Source: Streptomyces roseirectus (GTDB lineage: Bacteria; Actinomycetota; Actinomycetes; Streptomycetales; Streptomycetaceae). Taken from it: a stretch of 64,000 nucleotides of DNA. A program made the position numbers and the translations under genes. This document shows, in pieces, positions 16,979-24,907 of the stretch (position 1 is the first letter of the stretch; the number at the start of each line of letters is the position of its first letter). Under the pieces are notes generated by a model, which ran no database searches, was not told the origin of the DNA, and saw nothing but the letters and a program-made list of their open reading frames with translations. The stretch lies in contig NZ_CP060828.1 in assembly GCF_014489635.1 (NCBI RefSeq), forward strand, positions 5,326,501 to 5,390,500, read 5' to 3'.

Positions 16979-18121
16979 TCACGCCAGTTGGAGGGGTTTT
17001 ACCCAACTGCCCTGCCTCATCACGCCCTTGAGGTCGAAGTTCTGGTCCAGGACGAGGACGTCCGCGAACTTGCCGGGCTCCAGGGAACCGATCTCGTCCC
17101 AACGGCCCAGCAGGCGGGCCGGGTTGACGCACAGCGCCTGGACGGCGTCCTCGACCGTGATGCCGTCGACGGTCACCGCCCGCTTGAACGCGCGGTCCAG
17201 CGTCAGCGTCGAGCCCGCGATCGCGCCGCCCTCCGTCAACCGTGCGACGCCGCCTGCGACGTCGACCTCCAGCGGGCCCAGCAGGTATCGGCCGTCGCCG
17301 ATGCCGGCCGCGTCCATCGCGTCCGTGATGAACGCGACGCGCTCCGCGCCGGCCAGCCGGAACGCCAACTCCAGTGCCGCCGGGTGGAGATGGGTGCCGT
17401 CGTTGATCAACTCGACGGTCACGCGGGGGTCTTCGAGGAGCGCGGCGACCGGTCCCGGCGCTCGGTGGCCCAGCGGGGGCATCGCGTTGAACAGGTGCGT
17501 CGCCACCGTCGCGCCCGCCTCGATCGCCTCCCTCGTCTGCTCGTACGTCGCGTCCGTGTGGCCGATCGCGGCGATCACCCCGTGCTCGACGAGGAGCCTC
17601 ACCGAGTCGATGCCGCCCGGGAGTTCGGTGGCCAGGGTGACCATCCTGGCCTGCCCGCGCGCCGCGTCGATCAGCTTCCGGACGTCCGCCGGGTCCGGAT
17701 GCCGCAGCAGCGCCTCGGAGTGGGCGCCCTTGCGGCACGGCGAGATGAACGGGCCCTCGAAGTGGATGCCGGCGATCTCCCCGTCCTCGGCGAACTCGCT
17801 GAGTACGCCCGCCTGTCGGGTGAGGACGTCCATGTCGTCCGTCACCGTCGAGGCGACGAGGGTCGTCGTGCCGTGGGTGCGGTGCGTGTGCAGCGCCTTG
17901 CGCACGGCCTCGGGGCCGCCGGAGAACGAGGCTCCGCCTCCGCCGTGGTTGTGCAGGTCGACGAAGCCGGGGATGAGGTAGTGGCCGGTGAGGTCGAGGC
18001 GCCGGGCGTCCGGCGGGGGAGCGGCGGTGATGCGCGCGCCGTGCACGGCGAGGTCCTGAACGCCGGTTCCCGAGGGGAGGACCACCTGTGCGCCGGTGAG
18101 GACCGTCGACTCTGCTGCCAT
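16979..18121 (-). CDS. nagA: N-acetylglucosamine-6-phosphate deacetylase
   Basis: A 380-residue amidohydrolase that converts GlcNAc-6-phosphate to glucosamine-6-phosphate. Visible are GFVDLHNHGGGGASF (metal site), GIHFEGPFISP, AIGHTDATYEQ, THLFNAMPPL and the catalytic FITDAMDAAG. Its ATG overlaps the stop of the ROK kinase gene in an ATGA junction, so kinase and deacetylase are translated as a coupled pair. The DasR-type sites ahead of the kinase gene should control both genes by GlcN-6-phosphate-dependent derepression. Confidence 0.95.
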   Translation of the reverse strand: MAAESTVLTGAQVVLPSGTGVQDLAVHGARITAAPPPDARRLDLTGHYLIPGFVDLHNHGGGGASFSGGPEAVRKALHTHRTHGTTTLVASTVTDDMDVLTRQAGVLSEFAEDGEIAGIHFEGPFISPCRKGAHSEALLRHPDPADVRKLIDAARGQARMVTLATELPGGIDSVRLLVEHGVIAAIGHTDATYEQTREAIEAGATVATHLFNAMPPLGHRAPGPVAALLEDPRVTVELINDGTHLHPAALELAFRLAGAERVAFITDAMDAAGIGDGRYLLGPLEVDVAGGVARLTEGGAIAGSTLTLDRAFKRAVTVDGITVEDAVQALCVNPARLLGRWDEIGSLEPGKFADVLVLDQNFDLKGVMRQGSWVKPLQLA

Positions 18122-19056
18122 CACGGCGTTTCCTCCATGCCGTCCGTCTTCCTCAGAAGATCCCATGCCATCAGGCCCGCTCCCAGGCAGCCTGCCGTGT
18201 CGCCCAGGGCCGCCGGGGTGATCTTGGGCAGGTGTTGGAACGTCACCCGCCGGCTGACAGCCTCGCGCAGGGGGGTGAAGAGGGTGTCGCCCGCTTCCGC
18301 GAGGCCGCCGCCGATCACGATCGTCGCGGGGTCCAGGAGGGTGATCGCGGTCATGAGGCCGTCGGCCAGCGCGGTGATCGCCCGGTGCCAGACCTCCCGG
18401 GCCCGCTCGTCGCCCGCGTCCACCGCCTTCGCGCAGTCGGCGGCGTCGCCGCCCCCGGACACCCGCGCCCAGGCTTCGGAGACGGCCGCCGCCGAGGCGT
18501 ACCGCTCCAGGCAGCCGTGTTGGCCGCAGGGGCAGGGGAGGCCGTCGGGGCGGACGACGACGTGGCCGATCTCGCCGGCGGAGCCGTGGGCGCCGGGCTC
18601 GATGCCGGCGGGGGTGCCGAGCGCGCCGGCGATACCGGTGCCGAGGGCGAGGAAGAGGAAGCGGGGGGTGTCGCGGGCGGCGCCGAGCCGCCCTTCCGCG
18701 AGGCCGCCCGTGCGGACGTCGTGCCCGAGCGCGGCCGGCGCGCCGACACGGTCCGCGAGCAGCGCCCGCAGGGGAGCGTCGCGCCAGCCGAGGTTCGCGG
18801 CGTAGACGGCGACCCCGTGGGGTTCGTCGATGATGCCGGGGACGGCGAGACCGGCGGCCAGCGCGGGCCCGCCGAGGTGCTGGACGCCGTACGCGCGCAG
18901 GTCGTCCGCGAAACCGAGGATCCCCTCGATCACCGCCTCGGGCCCCCGCTCGCGCGCCGTGGGCCTGCGATCGCGGTGCAGCAGCGCGCCGTCCGCGCCG
19001 ACGAGGGCGCCCTTCATCGCGGTGCCGCCCACGTCGAGGGCGATGACATGTCTCAC
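18121..19056 (-). CDS. nagK: ROK-family sugar kinase, probable GlcNAc kinase
   Basis: A 311-residue ROK kinase starting GTG. It has the phosphate-binding ALDVGGTAMKGALV at the N-terminus, GTGIAGAL, the EIGHVVV motif, and a zinc signature CPCGQHGCLE. Given coupling to nagA, its likely job is phosphorylation of GlcNAc to GlcNAc-6-phosphate, as proposed for the Streptomyces nagKA operon. The double dre-like operator lies 27-60 bp upstream of its start. Confidence 0.9.
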   Translation of the reverse strand: MRHVIALDVGGTAMKGALVGADGALLHRDRRPTARERGPEAVIEGILGFADDLRAYGVQHLGGPALAAGLAVPGIIDEPHGVAVYAANLGWRDAPLRALLADRVGAPAALGHDVRTGGLAEGRLGAARDTPRFLFLALGTGIAGALGTPAGIEPGAHGSAGEIGHVVVRPDGLPCPCGQHGCLERYASAAAVSEAWARVSGGGDAADCAKAVDAGDERAREVWHRAITALADGLMTAITLLDPATIVIGGGLAEAGDTLFTPLREAVSRRVTFQHLPKITPAALGDTAGCLGAGLMAWDLLRKTDGMEETP

Positions 19057-19082
19057 GGTGACAGTGTGGCCGAGGACCCGGA

Positions 19083-19116
19083 AGAGGTCTAGTCCACTCA
19101 GGTGGTGTAGACCTTG
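19083..19116. promoter_or_regulatory. Two DasR (dre) operators, divergent nagK / lipoprotein promoter
   Basis: Site 1, AGAGGTCTAGTCCACT (19083-19098), matches the dre consensus (A/G/C)TGGTCTAGACCA(G/C)T at 14 of 16 positions. Site 2 (19101-19116) matches 11 of 16. Together GGTCTAGTCCAC and GTGGTGTAGACC form a near-perfect 12-bp inverted repeat with a 4-bp spacer (2 mismatches). DasR is the GntR regulator of GlcNAc use in Streptomyces. Confidence 0.75.
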
Positions 19117-19138
19117 ATCCGACTATCGGACAACTTGC

Positions 19139-20422
19139 ATGGAGTGGACACCGGTGACACACAGGGGCTGGGTCGGGGCTGTGGCCGCGTTGGGCTTGAC
19201 GGTGACGGTCGGAGGGTGCGGCGTCCTCGGCGGCGACTCGGATCACGTCACCCTCAGACTCGTCGCCGCGGACTACGGCGACAGCGCGGCCAACAGCTCC
19301 AAGGTGTACTGGGCGAACCTCGTCAAGGCGTACGAGAAGGAGCACCCCGACGTCGACGTCCAGGTCAGCGTGTACTCCTGGAACGACGTCGACCGCGAGG
19401 TCAAGGAGATGGTCGACGCCGGGGACGCGCCCGACATGGCCCAGATCGGCTCCTACGCCGACTACGCCGCCAAGGGACTCCTCTACCAGGCCAGCGACCT
19501 GCTCTCCATCTCCACGCAGGCCGACTTCGTCTCCCAGCTCGCGAACGCGGGCAAGGTGCGCGGGCAGCAGTACGGGATGCCCTTCGCCGCGTCCACCCGT
19601 CTCCTCTTCTACAACAAGGCGCTCTTCTCGTCCGCCGGGATCGCCGAGGCGCCCACCACCTGGGACGAACTCGCCGCCGACGCCGCCAAGTTGAAGCGGG
19701 CCGGGGTCGACTACCCGTACGCGCTGCCCCTCGGGCCCGAGGAGGCGCAGGCCGAGACGATGCAGTGGATGCTCAGCGGCGGCGGGGGGTACACCTCGAC
19801 GGCCGGGACCTACAGCCTCGACTCCACCGAGAACGTCCACACCTTCACCTGGCTCAAGGACGAACTCGTCGACAAGGGGCTGACGGGGCCCGTCGCGCCC
19901 GGCAAGCTCAACCGGGCGCAGGCGTTCTCCGCGTTCGCCGCCGGCGACGTCGGCATGCTCATCGGGCACCCCTCGCTCATGAAGGCCGCCCGCGACAAGG
20001 GCGTCTCCTACGGGATGGTCCCCATGCCGTCCAAGGGGGGTGCCCGGACGCTCACGATGGGTGTCGCCGACTGGATGACGGCCTTCCGCCGGCACGGGCA
20101 CCGGGACGAGATCGGCCGCTTCCTAGACTTCGTCTACGACCGGGACAACGTGCTCACCTTCTCCCGCACGTACGACCTGCTGCCGGTGACCTCCTCCGCG
20201 TCCCAGGTCATGTCCACGGCCGCCGAGGACCGCGAGCTGGAACCGTTCCTCGCGCAGCTGCCGCTCTCCGAGCTGTATCCCGTGGGGCGGACGTCCTGGG
20301 CGAGTGTCGCGGCGACGGTCAAACAGGGCATCGGTGCAGCGGTGGCCTCCGGCGGAAACCCCGCCACGGTCCTGCGGAAGCTGGAAACCGACGCCATGTC
20401 CGCCGACAACGCCGCGTCCTGA
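19139..20422 (+). CDS. Extracellular sugar-binding lipoprotein
   Basis: A 427-residue solute-binding protein of the sugar ABC class. A signal peptide ends in the lipobox VGGCG, with the lipid-modified Cys near residue 27. The mature part has LRLVAADYGD, a PDMAQIGSYADYAA segment and YGMPFAASTRLLFYNKALF, all typical of family 1 binding proteins. No permease or ATPase genes are adjacent, so it must pair with a transporter elsewhere. The shared dre operators suggest an amino-sugar or chito-oligosaccharide ligand; that is inference. The downstream stretch FSRTYDLLPVTSSASQVM is intact. Confidence 0.88.
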   Translation: MEWTPVTHRGWVGAVAALGLTVTVGGCGVLGGDSDHVTLRLVAADYGDSAANSSKVYWANLVKAYEKEHPDVDVQVSVYSWNDVDREVKEMVDAGDAPDMAQIGSYADYAAKGLLYQASDLLSISTQADFVSQLANAGKVRGQQYGMPFAASTRLLFYNKALFSSAGIAEAPTTWDELAADAAKLKRAGVDYPYALPLGPEEAQAETMQWMLSGGGGYTSTAGTYSLDSTENVHTFTWLKDELVDKGLTGPVAPGKLNRAQAFSAFAAGDVGMLIGHPSLMKAARDKGVSYGMVPMPSKGGARTLTMGVADWMTAFRRHGHRDEIGRFLDFVYDRDNVLTFSRTYDLLPVTSSASQVMSTAAEDRELEPFLAQLPLSELYPVGRTSWASVAATVKQGIGAAVASGGNPATVLRKLETDAMSADNAAS

Positions 20423-20443
20423 CCGCCCGCTACCCTCCCCCTC

Positions 20444-20677
20444 ATGCCGGACAACCCCCTCACCCCCCGCGAACTCGACATCCTCGCCCTCGAACGCCGC
20501 CCCTTCCCCGGCCCCGGCGCCAAAGAACGCGCCATCCGAGAAGAACTCGGCCTGTCCCCCGTCCACTACTACCAACTCCTCAACGCCCTCCTCGACGACA
20601 CGCGTGCGCTGGCGGAAGACCCGGTGACGATCAACCGCCTCCGCCGGGTCCGGGAGAGCCGACGGGAGGAGCGGTAG
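20444..20677 (+). CDS. DUF3263 protein
   Basis: A 77-residue small actinobacterial protein. LTPRELDILALERRPFPGPGAKERAIREELG followed by YYQLLNALLDD is the DUF3263 signature, an HTH-like fold seen across mycobacteria and Streptomyces. It probably binds DNA, but no function is established. It follows the lipoprotein gene by 21 bp and may be co-transcribed. Confidence 0.85.
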   Translation: MPDNPLTPRELDILALERRPFPGPGAKERAIREELGLSPVHYYQLLNALLDDTRALAEDPVTINRLRRVRESRREER

Positions 20678-20719
20678 GGGGTGGGGGGTTCGGCAGGTAT
20701 CCGGTCCGCAGGCCGGTGG

Positions 20720-21090
20720 GGGCTGATCGCGCAGTTCCCCGCGCCCCTGAAAAGACGACACCGAACCCGGCATGGAAAGCGAAACGGAGTTCTCCGGACG
20801 CAGCCTTGGGAGGCGCGGTGCCGGTAAGGGGCGCGGGGCTGTACCGATCTGCGGCTCCGCTGCGGGGCGCGACCAGCCATGACGGTGCCGCACCCGCAGT
20901 CTTTTAGGGGCGCGGGGCTGTACCGATCTGCGGCTCCGCCGCGGGGCGCGACCAGCCACGACGGCGCCGCACCCGTAGTCCTTTAGGGGCGCGGGGAACT
21001 GCGCGAACGGCCCCCACGCGCCCGCGCTCGCCGACGAACCCCAGGCACCTCCCACGAATCGCGCCCCACCCACCCCCGCGCACGACCCTC
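20720..21090. repeat. Dispersed Streptomyces intergenic repeat cluster
   Basis: This 426-bp gene-free gap holds two near-identical tandem units of about 80 bp (roughly 20826-20906 and 20907-20984), each with GGGGCGCGGGGCTGTACCGA, GCGGCTCCGC and GGGGCGCGACCAGCCA. A third part contains GGGGCGCGGGGAACTGCGCG (from about 20988), and its reverse complement occurs at about 20733-20753, so a long hairpin is possible. A further copy with the same flank (GCCGACGAACCCCAGGCACC) lies upstream of groEL2. Confidence 0.75.
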
Positions 21091-21103
21091 TATCGTCAAC
21101 TCC

Positions 21104-21910
21104 ATGGGTACCCACCTCACCCCCACAGCCCGGACCGCCCTGGACGCCATCCGTACGCACCCGTCCCGCTCCCTCCTCGCCTTCGACTTCGACGGCACGC
21201 TCGCACCCATCGTGGAGAACCCGGAGAACTCACGCCCGTACCCGGGAGCCGTGGACGCGCTGAAGGTGCTGGCGGATCGCGGCGCGAGGATCGCCGTGAT
21301 CACGGGCCGGCCGGCCGAAGTGGCCGTGAAGTACGGGGAGTTCGAGGACGTCACGGGGATGACGGTGCTGGGGCATTACGGTGCCGAACGCTGGGACCAG
21401 GGAACGGGGCAGATCACCGCCCCGCCCCCACCCCCCGCCTTGGACGACGTCCGCCGAGAACTCCCCGGCGTCCTGGGCGAAGCCGACGCGTGGGTGGAGG
21501 AGAAGGGGAGGGCGGTAGCGGTACACACGCGGCGCGCGAAGAACCCACAGGCCCTCTGGGAAGCCCTGAACCCCCCGATCACCGACCTCGCCACCCGCCA
21601 CGGCCTGATCGTCGAACCGGGCCGACTGGTCCTGGAGATCCGCCCGGCGGGCATGGACAAGGGCGCGGCCCTGACAACCCTGGCCGAGGAGACCGGAGCC
21701 GAGGCGATCCTCTACGCGGGCGACGACCTGGGCGACATCCCCGCCTTCGACGCCGTCACGACCCTCCGCGAGACCACAGGCACCCCCGGCCTCCTCATCT
21801 GCAGCGGCAGCAAGGAGGTCACGGCCCTCACGACCCGCGCGGACCTGACCGTAGACGGCCCCGCCGGCGTCGTCCGACTCCTGAATCAGCTGGTCAACGA
21901 GTTGAGCTGA
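21104..21910 (+). CDS. otsB: Trehalose-6-phosphate phosphatase
   Basis: A 268-residue HAD-type phosphatase that dephosphorylates trehalose-6-phosphate. Motif I is AFDFDGTLAPIVENP, with VITGRP (motif II), the lysine region, and YAGDDLGDIPAF (motif IV). It is convergent with otsA and overlaps it by 25 bp at the 3' ends, unlike the usual otsBA operon. Expression of the two steps would therefore be separately controlled. Confidence 0.93.
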   Translation: MGTHLTPTARTALDAIRTHPSRSLLAFDFDGTLAPIVENPENSRPYPGAVDALKVLADRGARIAVITGRPAEVAVKYGEFEDVTGMTVLGHYGAERWDQGTGQITAPPPPPALDDVRRELPGVLGEADAWVEEKGRAVAVHTRRAKNPQALWEALNPPITDLATRHGLIVEPGRLVLEIRPAGMDKGAALTTLAEETGAEAILYAGDDLGDIPAFDAVTTLRETTGTPGLLICSGSKEVTALTTRADLTVDGPAGVVRLLNQLVNELS

Positions 21911-21911
21911 T
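21885..21911. terminator. Hairpin in the otsB/otsA overlap
   Basis: ATCAGCT and AGCTGAT, with inner TCAA/TTGA pairing, form an imperfect stem across both stop codons. It could terminate transcription from both sides, though it lacks a T-run. Confidence 0.4.
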
Positions 21912-23259
21912 CCAGGAACCACTGGGTCGGCGGGAGCGCGGTGGCCGCCGCCGCGAGGCGCTTCGTGCGTTCGGCCCGTTCCTCGCGGGGCATGGAGAGC
22001 GCTTCGTGGAGGGCGTCGGCGGTCTCCAGGACGTCGTACGGGTTGACGGTGATCGCGTCGTCCCGCAGCTCCCCGTACGCCCCCGCCTCCCGCGAGAGCA
22101 CCAGCGCGCAGCCGTCGTCGGAGACGACCGGGACCTCCTTGGCGACGAGGTTCATGCCGTCGCGGATGGGGTTGACGAGGGCGACGTCGGCGAGGCGGTA
22201 CGCCGCGAGGGAGCGGGCGAAGTCGTCCTTGAGATGGAGGAGTACGGGGGTCCACGTGGCCGTGCCGTACACGGAGTTGATCTCGTCGGCGACGCGCTGG
22301 ACCTCGTCCATGTAATCCCGGTACACCTTGAGGTCCTGCCGGGAGGGATACGCGAAGGCCACGTGGACGACGCGGTCGTGCCACTCGGGGCGCGTGTCGA
22401 GCAGGTGCCGGTACGCCAGGAGTCCCCGGACGATGTTCTTCGACAGCTCCGTGCGGTCGACCCGGACGATCGTGAGGCGGCCGTCCCCGATCTCCTCCCG
22501 GAGTGAGGCGATCCGGTCGCGGACGTCGGGCTGGTCGGCGCGGTCACGCAGGAAGTCGGCGTCGGCCCCTAGGGGATGGATGCCGATACCCGTAGTACCC
22601 GTGCCGTCGGGACAGCAGGCGGTGAAGGCGTCGGCCCAGCGCTGCGTGAGGAAACCGAGGCGGTCGGCGGCGAGCAGGCTGGTCAGGAGCTGCGTGCGGA
22701 TGTCGTTCGGGAGCAGCGCGAAGTAGTCCGGCGGAGCCCACGGCGTGTGCGAGAAGTGCCCGATCCTCAGGTCGGGACGCAACGCCCGCAGCATCCCCGG
22801 GACCAGGCACAGGTGGTAATCCTGGACGAGTACCGCGGCCCCCTCCGCCGCCCCCTCCGCCAGCGCCTCCGCGAACGCCCGGTTGTACGCCTCGTACGAC
22901 GCCCACTGCCGCCGGAACTCCCCGTCGAACACGGGCTCCAACGGCGTCTGGTACAGCATGTGATGAACGAACCAGAGCACGGAGTTCGCGATGCCGTTGT
23001 ACGCGTCCGCGTGCACGTCGGCCGGAATGTCCAGCATCCGCGTCCCCGGCTCACCGACCCCGCGCCGCACGGCCTCCCGGTCCCCGTCCGACAACGCGCT
23101 GCACACCCACAGCGCCCCCGCGTCCGCGTCGATCGCCGAGAGCCCCGATACGACACCGCCCCCACCCCGCTTGGCGACCAGCGAGCCGTCCTCCCCCACC
23201 GAGTACGAGACGGGCCCCCGGTTGGAGGCAACCAGCACACGCGAAGCACCAAACGTCAT
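21886..23259 (-). CDS. otsA: Trehalose-6-phosphate synthase
   Basis: A 457-residue GT20 glycosyltransferase that makes trehalose-6-phosphate from UDP/GDP-glucose and glucose-6-phosphate. Visible are LVASNRGPVSY, the VLVQDYHLCLVPGMLR and IGHFSHTPWAPPD motifs, RVDRTELSKNIVRGL, and the C-terminal NPIRDGMNLVAKE nucleotide-binding motif. I take ATG 23259 (MTFGASRVLVASNRGP) rather than the start six codons earlier. It runs towards otsB and overlaps it. Trehalose is a spore and osmotic protectant in Streptomyces. Confidence 0.94.
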   Translation of the reverse strand: MTFGASRVLVASNRGPVSYSVGEDGSLVAKRGGGGVVSGLSAIDADAGALWVCSALSDGDREAVRRGVGEPGTRMLDIPADVHADAYNGIANSVLWFVHHMLYQTPLEPVFDGEFRRQWASYEAYNRAFAEALAEGAAEGAAVLVQDYHLCLVPGMLRALRPDLRIGHFSHTPWAPPDYFALLPNDIRTQLLTSLLAADRLGFLTQRWADAFTACCPDGTGTTGIGIHPLGADADFLRDRADQPDVRDRIASLREEIGDGRLTIVRVDRTELSKNIVRGLLAYRHLLDTRPEWHDRVVHVAFAYPSRQDLKVYRDYMDEVQRVADEINSVYGTATWTPVLLHLKDDFARSLAAYRLADVALVNPIRDGMNLVAKEVPVVSDDGCALVLSREAGAYGELRDDAITVNPYDVLETADALHEALSMPREERAERTKRLAAAATALPPTQWFLDQLNSLTS

Positions 23260-23632
23260 ACGCCTGAACCTAGCCACCCACCGCCCTGCTCAAACGTTCG
23301 GTCGCGGGGCGGGAGACGTCGTATACAGCGGCCTCGGGCGGGCCGGGACCGGGGTCAGGATCGGGGACGAGGCCAGGGGGAGTGGAGGTGGGCGGGACAC
23401 TGACCCGCCCGCGCGGAGCGCTGCCGGCGTTCCGTGACGGCATCGGCCTCCCGTCAGCCCGCCAGCCTGTGCGGGCCGCTGACACGCTGCTCCTCTTGTG
23501 GGGCGTCGCCAGGCCGTGTGCCCGAGGGGTGCCGTCGTGCCCCCTCCTGCGGGGCGCCATCCGCCCGCAGCTCAGCCGGTTACCCCACCCGCCCGCGGTC
23601 CAGCCACCCACGCCACCCACGCCACCCGCCGA
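23260..23632. other. Gap between otsA and gpgS, no gene recognised
   Basis: This 373-bp stretch holds the otsA promoter region and the 3' flank of gpgS. ORFs in it on both strands are low-complexity Pro/Arg-rich translations without family resemblance. A GAGGGG/CCCCTC pairing near 23526-23547 is a weak hairpin candidate. Confidence 0.4.
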
Positions 23633-24625
23633 TCACGCCACCTTCCGCCGCGCGTACTCCGCCACCTCCACCATCGGTGGCCGCTCCTCCGTGTCGACGG
23701 AGTACGTACGTGCCTCGAACCCGGTGTCGCCGCGTTCGAACTGGGTCAGGGAAGGGCGGATCAAGTGGCCTCGGGCGAGGCGGAGTTGGGCGGTGCGGTA
23801 GATCGCGGCGGACATGCGACCGAGGGCCTGCCCGTCCTGGTGGCGGTGTTTGCGGACGCCGATGTCGACCTGGGCGAGCGCGTCGAGGCCGACGAGGTGG
23901 AGGGCGTCGACGAGCATGCCGAGTTCGACGCCGTACCCGACGGGGAACGGCAGTTGTTCGAGGAGACTGCGCCGGGCCGCGTACTCACCGCCCAACGGCT
24001 GCACGAACCCGGCGAGTTGGGGCCAGTGCATGTTCAGCAGGGGCCGCGCCATCAGCTCGGTGACCCGGCCCCCCTGCCCGGCGGCCCCCGCGAGGGGCCG
24101 GTCGTACATGCCCTTGACGAGATCGACGTCCGGATCGGTCAGCAGCGGCCCGACGATCCCGGAGACGAAGTCGGAGGAGAAGTCGCGCAGGTCGGCGTCG
24201 ACGAAGCAGACGATGTCGCCGGAGGTGACGAGGAGGGACCGCCACAGCACCTCGCCCTTGCCGGGGACGGCGGGCAGGCGCGGCAGGATCGCGTCCCGGT
24301 GGACGACCCGCGCCCCGGCGGACGCGGCGACCGCCGCCGTCCGGTCCGTGGACCCGGAGTCGACGACGACCAGCTCGTCGACGAGCGGCACCTGACGCAT
24401 CAGGTCGTGCCGGATGACGGCGACGATGTCACCGACGGTCGCCTCCTCGTTCAGCGCCGGCAGGACCACGGAGACGGTCCGCCCCGAGGCCCGTTTCGCG
24501 GCCATGATCCGGTGCAGGGGGCGATCGGTCACCGACCAGGAGCGGGTGGCCAGCCAGCGCTCGACTTCTTCCAGCACAGTCAGCGGCTCCTCACTGTCAC
24601 GGTCACACTGCCCAGTGTGATCCAT
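23633..24625 (-). CDS. gpgS: Glucosyl-3-phosphoglycerate synthase
   Basis: A 330-residue GT-A glycosyltransferase of the GpgS/GT81 type. It transfers glucose to 3-phosphoglycerate, the first step to glucosylglycerate or methylglucose lipopolysaccharides. Matches to mycobacterial GpgS are clear: RTVSVVLPALNEEATV, DELVVVDSGSTDRTA, RVVHRDAILP, VPGKGEVLWRSL, VCFVDADLRDF (DxD-type site), GGRVTELMARPLL and YGVELGMLVDALHLVGLDAL. The start may instead be GTG 24577 (LEEVERWLATRSWSV), because an 8-bp-arm palindrome sits within the first codons of the longer form. Confidence 0.9.
   Translation of the reverse strand: MDHTGQCDRDSEEPLTVLEEVERWLATRSWSVTDRPLHRIMAAKRASGRTVSVVLPALNEEATVGDIVAVIRHDLMRQVPLVDELVVVDSGSTDRTAAVAASAGARVVHRDAILPRLPAVPGKGEVLWRSLLVTSGDIVCFVDADLRDFSSDFVSGIVGPLLTDPDVDLVKGMYDRPLAGAAGQGGRVTELMARPLLNMHWPQLAGFVQPLGGEYAARRSLLEQLPFPVGYGVELGMLVDALHLVGLDALAQVDIGVRKHRHQDGQALGRMSAAIYRTAQLRLARGHLIRPSLTQFERGDTGFEARTYSVDTEERPPMVEVAEYARRKVA
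24603..24620. promoter_or_regulatory. Perfect 8-bp-arm palindrome at the gpgS 5' end
   Basis: TCACACTG and CAGTGTGA, separated by CC, look like a dimeric-regulator operator. It overlaps codons 2-8 if gpgS starts at 24625, and is upstream of the gene if it starts at GTG 24577. Confidence 0.45.
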
Positions 24626-24744
24626 CTCGCGGTTCGGACGACTATCTCAACTGTCGTGGCCTTCGGTTACAGTCTTGAACAACGCTGGTGACCATCGCAT
24701 GTCGAGGGTCTCCCGCCGACCACCGCGTTCATAACTTCATACCG

Positions 24745-24888
24745 CTCATCCAGAGGGGCAGAGGGATACGGCCCGATGAAGCCCCGGCAACCCTCCAGCC
24801 GGTCTCGTGCGTGATCACGCCGCGAGGCTCCCGGCTAGGGAAGGTGCCAAATCCGTCTCACGGCGAGATGCGTCGTGAGGAAGATGAG
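24745..24888 (+). ncRNA. SAM-I (S-box) riboswitch
   Basis: The leader of the threonine-synthase-like gene carries S-box hallmarks in order: P1 strand CTCATC, GAGGGGCAGAGGGAT, GGCCCGATGAAGCCCCGG followed by CAACC, a long variable P3, AGGGAAGGTGCCAAATCCG (P4 region), and the closing GATGAG (24883-24888). P1 pairs CTCATC with GATGAG. The 3' strand runs directly into AGGAGAAAGGG, so SAM binding probably masks the ribosome binding site; attenuation of transcription is also possible. SAM as ligand implies feedback from methionine metabolism. Confidence 0.88.
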
Positions 24889-24907
24889 GAGAAAGGGCCT
24901 CGCCTCC

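Noticed and set aside
23270..23620. 116-residue minus-strand ORF between otsA and gpgS
   Set aside because: Low-complexity Gly/Arg/Pro translation without a ribosome binding site or known fold.
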